Shown: positions 1 to 5,247 of the stretch, in pieces
How positions within the stretch are numbered: position 1 is the stretch's first letter
Layout: every line of letters starts with the position of its first letter
Assembly: GCA_030613285.1 (NCBI GenBank)
Contig: JAUWME010000015.1
Coordinates: 1-14,343 of the forward strand
Source of the DNA: Candidatus Zymogenus sp.
GTDB lineage: Bacteria; Desulfobacterota; Zymogenia; Zymogenales; Zymogenaceae
Length of the DNA: 14,343 bases
Direction: 5' to 3'
Notes under the pieces: generated by a model
Databases searched by the model: none
What the model was told of the DNA's origin: nothing
Seen by the model: only the letters and a program-made list of their open reading frames with translations
Position numbers and translations under genes: made by a program

Positions 1-146
1 TCTTGGGCCGAGGCTGGAAGGTAGAAAACAGTGGTAAGAAGAATGAGTATGAGAAGATATGTTCTTTTTTTCAAGACGATCCTCGAAAAGGAATTAGGAG
101 GTTTATTTATGATATTCATTGTGCAATGAAAGATAATATCGAATAA
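1..146 (+). CDS. 3' end of an unrecognised gene (partial)
   Basis: An open frame enters from the left edge, is read from base 3 and stops at TAA 144-146, giving the last 47 residues of a protein. The tail is hydrophilic and charged, with a basic stretch (DDPRKGIRRF) and an acidic C-terminus (KDNIE). I see no membrane segment and no motif that I can assign to a family. The frame could be fortuitous, but 47 codons without a stop in AT-rich sequence and protein-like composition favour a real gene end. No clear terminator follows. The next 213 bases (147-359) hold only a weak GGGC/GCCC hairpin at 189-203 and short ACATTGAC repeats. Confidence 0.5.
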   Translation, partial: LGRGWKVENSGKKNEYEKICSFFQDDPRKGIRRFIYDIHCAMKDNIE

Positions 147-298
147 AAACGATTTGCGACTTTACTGTTTTGAAAGTTACGTCATCATGGGCCTTAAATG
201 CCCTTGCTTTCAGTTTTTGTGGCACTCTGTTTATAAAAAACATACTTCAATAATTTAAGTACCCCGACTACTCACCTCCATGAGTCTTGTCAACAATT

Positions 299-325
299 AC
301 ATTGACCCCTCACATTGACATTGAC
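299..325. repeat. Triple ACATTGAC direct repeat
   Basis: The octamer ACATTGAC occurs at 299-306, 312-319 and 318-325, the last two overlapping by two bases. It lies just past the 3' end of the HD-domain gene. C-rich runs follow (CGCCCCC, AACCCCC, AACCCCGG). Function is unknown and the repeat may be simple-sequence drift. Confidence 0.5.
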
Positions 326-359
326 GCCCCCAAGAACCCCCATGTCAGCAGAACCCCGG

Positions 360-929
360 TTAAAGCCCCAGATCGTCTGAAATCCCCCCCATGGCCGAAA
401 GGCTTATCTCGACAAATACTAACAGTGGTATATCAATTTTCTCGCAAAGCTTAATGCCGTCACGGTCGACGGCTCTGGCAAAGTGCTTGTCTTTCATCCT
501 TTTTACAACCGATTTTGATTTGACCGAGGCGATCTTTTTGTCTGGCATGACCAGTGCCGTGGCCACGATGAGGCCGGTGATATTCTCGGCGCACGTGATG
601 GCAAAGTGGAAGTCCGACGTCCTTGAGATTCCCAGTTGCTCTGCATTATGGCTTTTGATAGCATCGATTATCTCGTCTGCTACCCCCTTCTCCTTTAGGA
701 TTTCTTCTGTTATCAGGGAGTGTCTTTCGGGGGTCTCTTTTGTTTCGTTGTAGTCAAGATCGTGGAGGAGTCCGGCAATTCCCCAGACATCGGGGTCTCC
801 CCCTTTTTTTTCGGCGAGGTCTCTCATAATCGCCTCTGTGGCAAGGCAGTGCTTGACGAGGGCTTCATTCTTAAGCCGCGACTTTAAAAGTTCCAGGGCA
901 TCTTCCCTTGTGATACCGATATCTGCCAT
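360..929 (-). CDS. HD superfamily (HDIG-type) metal-dependent hydrolase
   Basis: A 189-residue cytoplasmic protein built around a single HD domain. The metal-binding pattern is visible: His27 in KHCLATE, the His56-Asp57 doublet in AGLLHDLDY, and His94 in IKSHN. The tract HDLDY plus the downstream IKSHNAEQLG resembles the small stand-alone HD hydrolases of the COG2316 type, whose substrates are mostly unknown; HD proteins in general cleave phosphomonoesters or phosphodiesters. No partner domain is fused to it. The start is supported by a good ribosome-binding site (AGGAAGG, about 8 nt upstream of ATG). It is on the same strand as the upstream TPR gene but 285 bp away across a repeat-filled spacer, so co-transcription is uncertain. 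The family call is firm; the substrate is unknown. Confidence 0.85.
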   Translation of the reverse strand: MADIGITREDALELLKSRLKNEALVKHCLATEAIMRDLAEKKGGDPDVWGIAGLLHDLDYNETKETPERHSLITEEILKEKGVADEIIDAIKSHNAEQLGISRTSDFHFAITCAENITGLIVATALVMPDKKIASVKSKSVVKRMKDKHFARAVDRDGIKLCEKIDIPLLVFVEISLSAMGGISDDLGL

Positions 930-958
930 TTTTAGACCTTCCTTTGTTGTTACTGCGC

Positions 959-1196
959 CAACCTGCCCGGATTAACAAAAACTGGCAGGGGCTGTCAGGG
1001 GCTGTTAAAAAAATGACTTGTTAGCCCTGCGAAATACAGGGTAGCCCCCTACAAGAACACGGGTTCCCCTCCACAAAAATACGGGATGGCACTCCAAGAT
1101 TACGGGGTAGCCCTCACACAAATCACGGAGTAGCCCCTCATGGGCTGTCCAGTCAACCTGCCCAGTATTTACAAAAAAATGGGCAGAGGCTGTCAG
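959..1196. repeat. Paired inverted-repeat units flanking a degenerate ~22-bp tandem repeat
   Basis: The spacer between the HD and TPR genes holds two related ~40-bp units, 959-998 and 1154-1196. Both begin CAACCTGCCC and end GGCTGTCAG. In each, CTGCC-type and GGCAG-type arms form a hairpin: CCTGCC 962-967 with GGCAGG 984-989, and CTGCCCA 1158-1164 with TGGGCAG 1180-1186. The loops differ while the arms are kept. Between them lie five degenerate copies of a ~22-bp unit with an ACGGGGTAGCCCCTC-like core, starting near 1036, 1059, 1081, 1102 and 1125. The spacing is 21-23 bp. No open frame covers the stretch. It could be a REP/BIME-like element or a decayed array. Confidence 0.65.
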
Positions 1197-1214
1197 AAAA
1201 ATTACGAGGGGGGG

Positions 1215-1679
1215 TTATTTCCACCACTTTTCTTTTTCTTTCTTGTCGCGCTTTTCCTTTAACATTCTCTCGTCACAGTATGCATCATCCAGTTCACACG
1301 CCTTTTCGCGATCGAGTTTGGAGTTTTTTTCATCCTCGATCATATTGTAACAGCCGGCCCTCTCATAGTATGCTTGAGCGTCTGTGGGCGCAAAACCTAT
1401 AACCAGAGAAAAATCATCGAGAGCCTTGTTCCATTCGTGGAGCTTTTTGTAGCAAATACCCCGCTGGAAATAGACAGCCAGAATGTTAGAGCTGCTTTTT
1501 TCGTCTCCTTGAAAACCGAGCTCAATTACTTTGGTAAATCCTTCAAGGGCGCTCTCATAGTTACCCCGCTTGAAATATCTCAATGACTTATCATAGGTGT
1601 CTGACGCTTCTGATGCCAGGGCCACGGTAAAGCCGGTTAGGAGGAGAACTGCAATTGTGAGAAAAAAGATTCTTTTCAT
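1215..1679 (-). CDS. Secreted TPR-repeat protein
   Basis: A 154-residue protein with an N-terminal Sec signal peptide (MKR, then a hydrophobic core to about residue 20, with a likely cut after ALA at about 22), so it should act in the periplasm or outside the cell. Two to three tetratricopeptide repeats follow. The first is around YDKSLRYFKRGNYESALEGFTKVIEL, the second around YFQRGICYKKLHEWNKALDDFSLVI, and a partial third around AQAYYERAGCYNM. The C-terminus is Lys/Glu-rich and ends KEKWWK. TPRs bind partner proteins, and none is evident nearby. I chose the ATG at 1679 over the in-frame GTG at 1688 because AGGTG sits 6 nt before the ATG and the signal peptide then starts MKR. A run of seven G follows the stop on the coding strand's 3' side. 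The specific role is unknown. Confidence 0.8.
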   Translation of the reverse strand: MKRIFFLTIAVLLLTGFTVALASEASDTYDKSLRYFKRGNYESALEGFTKVIELGFQGDEKSSSNILAVYFQRGICYKKLHEWNKALDDFSLVIGFAPTDAQAYYERAGCYNMIEDEKNSKLDREKACELDDAYCDERMLKEKRDKKEKEKWWK

Positions 1680-1739
1680 ACGATACACCTGAGTAAAAAA
1701 TATCCAAAAAAATTACATACTTAACACTGCATTTAGTGG

Positions 1740-1772
1740 TTATCCACAAATCTATACACAACATGTGGAAAA
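1740..1772. other. Three DnaA-box-like 9-mers spaced 12 bp apart
   Basis: TTATCCACA at 1740-1748 is an exact match to the canonical high-affinity DnaA box. CTATACACA at 1752-1760 differs at one position from TTATACACA. TGTGGAAAA at 1764-1772 is TTTTCCACA on the minus strand and fits TTWTNCACA. The start positions are exactly 12 bp apart, and the third site is inverted relative to the first two. TCCACA 1743-1748 and TGTGGA 1764-1769 also form a perfect inverted repeat. What is seen is the motifs; binding by DnaA is inferred. Confidence 0.6.
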
Positions 1773-1820
1773 AATGGTTTCTCCAAAACACCAAAAACAA
1801 AAACTATTACCCCCAAAGCA

Positions 1821-1880
1821 AAGCCGATATTTGCCAATATTGGCTAATAATGGCCAATAACTGCCAAGAATGGTAAAGAA
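1821..1880. repeat. 10-bp-period iteron array (TGGCCAATAA-like)
   Basis: Cutting from 1821 in steps of 10 gives successive variants of TGGCCAATAA: AAGCCGATAT, TTGCCAATAT, TGGCTAATAA, TGGCCAATAA, CTGCCAAGAA and TGGTAAAGAA. A more decayed TGGAGGAAAC follows at 1881-1890. The period is close to one helical turn, so the copies face one side of the DNA. The second and third copies create a perfect 12-bp palindrome, GCCAATATTGGC, at 1833-1844. The array starts about 50 bp right of the DnaA-box cluster. Confidence 0.7.
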
Positions 1881-1952
1881 TGGAGGAAACAAACCATTTT
1901 CTGCTTCGAGGGATAGATTGCCGCCCACTTAAGCATAGAAAATGATACTGTA

Positions 1953-2015
1953 TTGACCGTGTTAAGTCAAGTTTATTAGTCAAGGTTTTTGGGAAAGCTT
2001 TTCCCTTGACGTCAA
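1953..2015. promoter_or_regulatory. GTCAA/TTGAC repeat cluster with palindrome and hairpin
   Basis: TTGAC at 1953 and GTCAA at 1966 and 1979 are 13 bp apart. AGTCAAGTTT (1965-1974) and AGTCAAGGTT (1978-1987) are near-identical direct repeats. TTGACGTCAA (2006-2015) is a perfect 10-bp palindrome. A hairpin can form from GTCAAG at 1979-1984 with CTTGAC at 2005-2010, with an inner GGGAAA (1991-1996) / TTTCCC (2000-2005) stem. The cluster lies 130-195 bp upstream of the transporter start and looks like an operator for an unidentified dimeric regulator. Confidence 0.4.
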
Positions 2016-2099
2016 ACAATAATTGTGCTATTTGAGATAATTTAAGGGGTAATTTATCAAGCCCCTTTGGTTGAGTCATTCGGCATCAAATGGGGTCGC

Positions 2100-2127
2100 T
2101 TGACGGTGTTGTTTAAGAAACTATGAT
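2100..2127 (+). promoter_or_regulatory. Candidate sigma70 promoter for the ABC transporter genes
   Basis: TTGACG (2100-2105) and TATGAT (2122-2127) are separated by 16 bp. Transcription would begin near 2134, leaving a leader of about 14 nt that is mostly the ribosome-binding site. A second, weaker pair further upstream is TTGACG (2006-2011) with TATTTG (2029-2034), 17 bp apart. The very short leader leaves no room for a T-box or other riboswitch if the nearer promoter is used. Confidence 0.4.
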
Positions 2128-2147
2128 TAAGATGGAGGTAAAGATTA

Positions 2148-3125
2148 ATGAAGAAGTTATTGTCATTTGTTTTGGCGGTGGCTGTGGCCACAACATTGGT
2201 TATCGGACTTGCTGGCTGTGCTCCGACCAAGGAGCCAATAACTATTGGTATTTCGCAGATAGTTGAACACCCGGCTTTGGATGCGGTACGAAAGGGTTTT
2301 ATCGATTACTTAAATGAAAATGGGTACAAAGAGGGTGTGAATGTAACATACGATGTCAATATTGCCCAGGGTGATATGAGCACAGCAAAGCTTATTGCGG
2401 ATAAGCTCGTTGGATTGAATCCGAATCTCATCCTCACCATTGCAACTCCCACATCCCAGGTGATGATAGAGGCCACGGAAGATATCCCGATACTCTTTTC
2501 TGCCGTTACAGATCCTGTGGTGGCGGGGCTTGTAACGAGCCTTGACGGAGGCGGAAAAAACGTCTCTGGAACGACTGATTTATCACCGGTGGACAGGCAG
2601 TTTGACCTCATCAAAGAGATAGTCCCGGAAATTAAAAAGCTCGGTTTTATCTACAACGCCGGGGAGGCAAACTCCTTAACGTCCTTAAAGCAGGCAAAAG
2701 AAGAGGCCAAGAGGCTCGGCTTTGAGATTGTAGAGGCGACGGCATCCAACTCCGGCGAGGTACTCTCCGCCGCCGAACGCCTTGTGGGAAAGGTGGATGC
2801 AATTCACATCCCGACGGATAATACCGTGGTATCGGCCTTTGAAGCTGTAACAAAAGTATGTTACGATAATGGCATTCCGCTCTTTGCCGCCGATGTGGAC
2901 TCAGTCCCCAGGGGCGCTGTGGCTGCCATCGCTATCGATTATTACAGGCTCGGTAGACAGACTGGCAGGATGGCCATTGAAATTTTAGAGGGAAAAGATC
3001 CCGGCTCAATGCCGACGGAATCGCTTGAAGACCTCCTCCTTTATGTAAATCCCGGCGCGGCCGAAAAGATTGGGGTAGAGCTTCCCAAGGACGTTGTCGA
3101 CAGGGCCGACAAGATCATTGAGTAA
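2148..3125 (+). CDS. ABC importer substrate-binding lipoprotein (TrpX/COG2984 type)
   Basis: A 325-residue lipoprotein. It has a basic start (MKK), a hydrophobic core and the lipobox LAGC ending at Cys24, so the mature protein is anchored to a membrane. The rest matches the ABC substrate-binding family PF04392 from end to end. Family-typical segments include ISQIVEHPALDAVRKGF near the N-terminus, IPILFSAVTDPVVAGLV, LGFIYNAGEANS, the hinge-region IPTDNTVVSAFEAV and AAIAIDYYRLGRQTGRMA. Relatives with the same partners in Firmicutes are predicted tryptophan or aromatic amino acid receptors; the ligand here is unproven. GGAGGT lies 8 nt before the ATG. The permease and ATPase follow after a 249-bp gap that holds a strong hairpin, so this protein is probably made in excess over the membrane components. 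Confidence 0.9.
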   Translation: MKKLLSFVLAVAVATTLVIGLAGCAPTKEPITIGISQIVEHPALDAVRKGFIDYLNENGYKEGVNVTYDVNIAQGDMSTAKLIADKLVGLNPNLILTIATPTSQVMIEATEDIPILFSAVTDPVVAGLVTSLDGGGKNVSGTTDLSPVDRQFDLIKEIVPEIKKLGFIYNAGEANSLTSLKQAKEEAKRLGFEIVEATASNSGEVLSAAERLVGKVDAIHIPTDNTVVSAFEAVTKVCYDNGIPLFAADVDSVPRGAVAAIAIDYYRLGRQTGRMAIEILEGKDPGSMPTESLEDLLLYVNPGAAEKIGVELPKDVVDRADKIIE

Positions 3126-3198
3126 TTTAGTTAAGGCTGGACTTTATCTGCTGACACTAAATAGATGCAGTGCTTTATTTCTGTATTGAGAAATGTTG

Positions 3199-3229
3199 GG
3201 GTGGGGGGAGTTCCCCCACCCTTTGTGTT
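3199..3229 (+). terminator. Strong hairpin with T-rich tail after the binding-protein gene
   Basis: GGGTGGGGG (3199-3207) pairs perfectly with CCCCCACCC (3213-3221) around a 5-nt loop, and TTTGTGTT follows. It begins 74 nt past the lipoprotein stop and lies inside the transporter cluster. It would act as an intrinsic or partial terminator, or as a 3' stabiliser of the lipoprotein mRNA, lowering permease and ATPase expression. Confidence 0.65.
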
Positions 3230-3245
3230 AAAAAGTAAAATGGAT

Positions 3246-3330
3246 GACTAAAACTTCGTGACGAAATCTACGGAGGGTTTAAGGTTGTCCATCCAAAGCC
3301 CTTCTACATTGTAATATTGAAGTTTTAGTC
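3246..3330. repeat. 85-bp element bounded by a perfect 12-bp inverted repeat
   Basis: GACTAAAACTTC (3246-3257) is the exact reverse complement of GAAGTTTTAGTC (3319-3330). The flanks partly extend the symmetry: GTAAAA lies just outside the left arm and TTTACG just outside the right. The interior has no open frame and contains short TGGAT/ATCCA complementarity. It lies between the intra-cluster hairpin and the permease start. It could be a small non-autonomous (MITE-like) insertion or a long-range RNA stem controlling the permease. No obvious target-site duplication is visible. Confidence 0.55.
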
Positions 3331-3374
3331 TTTACGTTTTAATAGTTGTATTTGACTAATTGTGGAGATTTAAT

Positions 3375-4322
3375 TTGACTCTTTATGCTGCGCTCGGCGC
3401 TATCTCTCAAGGTTTGGTCTATGCATTGATGGCACTGGGGGTCTATCTTACCTTTCGGGTACTCGATTTCCCCGACCTTACCGTCGATGGGAGTCTCCCC
3501 CTGGGGGCGGCGGTTGCGGCCGTCATGATTACCAAGGGAATCAACCCGTTCGTTACGCTCCCGGTGGCATTTGCCGCCGGCATGGCTGCGGGATTCGTTA
3601 CAGCATTTCTCTCCACAAACCTCAAGATACTGAACCTATTGGCCTCCATCCTCACAATGATCGCCCTCTACTCCATAAACATCAGGATTATGGGCAGACC
3701 AAATATCCCCTTCATAAACGAAGTTACAATCTTTGACTATTTTCCGTGGATTACTAAATTGATAGTTTCCATTGGCATCCCCGGAAGATACGCAAACATT
3801 GCCTTGTCCCTCGTGATTTTTCTCATCGTCGTAATATGTATAAAATTTGTTCTCGACTTTTTTCTTCATACAGACCTTGGGCTTGCCATGAGGGCAACAG
3901 GCGACAACGAAAGCATGATACGCGCCCAGGGCGTGAACACGCATTTTACAATCATGTTGGGAGTTGCCCTCTCCAACGGGCTTGTGGCCCTTTGCGGGGC
4001 GTTGGTCGCCCAAGACCAGGGACTTGCCGATGTTACAATGGGGGTTGGGACTATCGTTGCTGGCCTCGCTTCGGTCATCATCGGAGAAGCGTTGTTTGGG
4101 GAAATGACGGTGTTTAGAGCTACCCTGGGAGTTATTGTCGGCTCTGTCATCTATCGACTGGCCATCGCCTTTGCCCTGTCGCTCCGAATCGGCGATTTTG
4201 TGATCAGTCCCAGCGACCTTAAACTCATAACGGCCATGCTGGTTGTGTTTGCTCTGATGTTTCCTGAAATAAGGAGCAGGATAAAAATTGGGGTGCTAAA
4301 AAGGTGGGGCGACGGAAAATGA
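3375..4322 (+). CDS. ABC importer permease (TrpY/COG4120 type)
   Basis: A 315-residue polytopic inner-membrane protein of the branched-chain-type permease family (PF02653), with roughly eight or nine hydrophobic segments. The N-terminal tract FRVLDFPDLTVDGSLPLGAA is characteristic of the COG4120 permeases that pair with COG2984 receptors. The cytoplasmic coupling segment appears as GLAMRATGDNESMIRAQGVN. I place the start at TTG 3375 (Met-Thr-Leu-Tyr) because GGAG lies 7 nt upstream at 3364-3367. A longer in-frame TTG at 3360 would put that site inside the gene. No good ATG exists nearby, and the weak start may keep permease levels low. The stop overlaps the ATPase start as ATGA, so the two are translationally coupled. 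Confidence 0.88.
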   Translation: MTLYAALGAISQGLVYALMALGVYLTFRVLDFPDLTVDGSLPLGAAVAAVMITKGINPFVTLPVAFAAGMAAGFVTAFLSTNLKILNLLASILTMIALYSINIRIMGRPNIPFINEVTIFDYFPWITKLIVSIGIPGRYANIALSLVIFLIVVICIKFVLDFFLHTDLGLAMRATGDNESMIRAQGVNTHFTIMLGVALSNGLVALCGALVAQDQGLADVTMGVGTIVAGLASVIIGEALFGEMTVFRATLGVIVGSVIYRLAIAFALSLRIGDFVISPSDLKLITAMLVVFALMFPEIRSRIKIGVLKRWGDGK

Positions 4323-5131
4323 TAAAAATTAGAAATTTGAGAAAGACATTCAACATAGACAGCGTGAACGAAAACCTCGCCATAGACAAGGTCGATCTCA
4401 ACATTAAGAAGTCGGATTTCATCACAGTAATAGGGTCAAACGGGGCGGGCAAATCCACTCTCCTAAACCTCATTGCCGGGGTGTACCCCCCAAATTCCGG
4501 AAAGATCGTCATCGACGGGCTGGACGTCACCCCTTTGAAAGAACATAGCAGGGCAAAATTTATCGGCAGGGTCTTCCAAGACCCGATGATGGGGACTGCG
4601 GCCTCGATGACTATCGAGGAGAATTTTTCGATGGCACACTCCAGAGGAAAGATGAGGGGTCTAAAGATTGGTGTCAACAAAAAAAAACGGGAGCTTTTTC
4701 GCTCACACCTGAAACTTTTGGGCCTGGGGCTGGAGGATCGCCTGAAGGACAAGGTGGGCCTCCTCTCCGGCGGCCAGCGTCAATCATTGACTCTTTTGAT
4801 GGCCACGCTCAATGAACCGAAGGTCTTGCTTTTGGACGAGCACACAGCAGCCTTGGACCCAAAGACCGCCCAACAGGTGATGGAAATTACAAAGATGATC
4901 GTTACAAAATATAAGCTTACCACGATTATGGTTACCCACAATATGACCCAAGCGTTGGCAATCGGAAACCGCCTGATTATGATGCACCAAGGAAAGATTA
5001 TTCTGGATGCAAAGGGGGCTGACAGGGACAAACTTACAGTGGATGCCCTTTTGAATGAGTTTCAAAAAGTAAGGGGGAGCCTGACTGATAAGTCGCTACT
5101 TTCCATAAACACCGTGACACCAAAATGTTAG
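4319..5131 (+). CDS. ABC importer ATPase (TrpZ/COG1101 type)
   Basis: A 270-residue nucleotide-binding subunit that powers the importer from the cytoplasmic face. All motifs are intact: Walker A GSNGAGKST (39-47), Q-loop Gln87 in VFQDPM, signature LSGGQRQ (149-155), Walker B VLLLDEH (169-175), D-loop AALD and H-loop His207 in MVTHNM. The DEHTAALDPKTA tract is typical of the COG1101 ATPases that accompany this receptor and permease. The ATG at 4319 overlaps the permease TGA by four bases. An in-frame GTG at 4304 is less likely because it would lengthen that overlap. The gene ends within a possible terminator hairpin. Substrate specificity is set by the receptor and is not known. Confidence 0.92.
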   Translation: MIKIRNLRKTFNIDSVNENLAIDKVDLNIKKSDFITVIGSNGAGKSTLLNLIAGVYPPNSGKIVIDGLDVTPLKEHSRAKFIGRVFQDPMMGTAASMTIEENFSMAHSRGKMRGLKIGVNKKKRELFRSHLKLLGLGLEDRLKDKVGLLSGGQRQSLTLLMATLNEPKVLLLDEHTAALDPKTAQQVMEITKMIVTKYKLTTIMVTHNMTQALAIGNRLIMMHQGKIILDAKGADRDKLTVDALLNEFQKVRGSLTDKSLLSINTVTPKC

Positions 5132-5144
5132 AAGGTGTTTTTTT
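5107..5144 (+). terminator. Possible intrinsic terminator overlapping the ATPase stop
   Basis: AAACACC (5107-5113) can pair with GGTGTTT (5134-5140). An uninterrupted run of seven T (5138-5144) is partly inside the right arm. The loop of about 20 nt is long and contains the stop codon, so the call is tentative. Confidence 0.35.
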
Positions 5145-5247
5145 ACGGCTATCTTTTTTAAGGCCGAGAAAAAAGCTGTTCCAATTAAAGGACATTTAGA
5201 GTGGTTTAATGGGTTACGTACTAAATAGATTAATAAATAATGGTGAC

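Larger units (their letters stand above)
1680..2147. other. 468-bp divergent intergenic region, origin-like or regulatory
   Basis: This gap separates the leftward TPR gene from the rightward transporter genes and has no credible coding frame. From left to right it holds an A-rich stretch (about 1690-1820) containing three DnaA-box-like 9-mers, a 10-bp-period iteron array, 13-bp-spaced TTGAC/GTCAA motifs, a hairpin, a TTGACGTCAA palindrome and a candidate sigma70 promoter; each is listed separately. DnaA sites, phased iterons and AT-rich DNA next to each other are what replication origins contain. No dnaA, dnaN, gyrB, rpmH or gidA homologue is in the window, so a regulatory region for the transporter is an equally open reading. 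Confidence 0.5.

Noticed and set aside
96..129. AGGAGG followed by ATG and a six-codon ORF (109-129)
   Set aside because: It lies inside the partial gene's own frame and is too short to support; the Shine-Dalgarno-like string is probably Arg-Arg codons.
391..753. 120-codon plus-strand open frame opposite the HD-domain gene
   Set aside because: It is antisense to a well-supported gene and its translation looks like a shadow of that gene's codon pattern.
1036..1140. Regularly spaced ~22-bp repeats that could suggest a CRISPR array
   Set aside because: The copies are degenerate and abut one another with no unique spacers, and no cas gene is near.
1807..2079. 90-codon minus-strand open frame in the intergenic region
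   Set aside because: It runs through the iterons and hairpin, has no ribosome-binding site, and its product has no protein-like pattern that I recognise.
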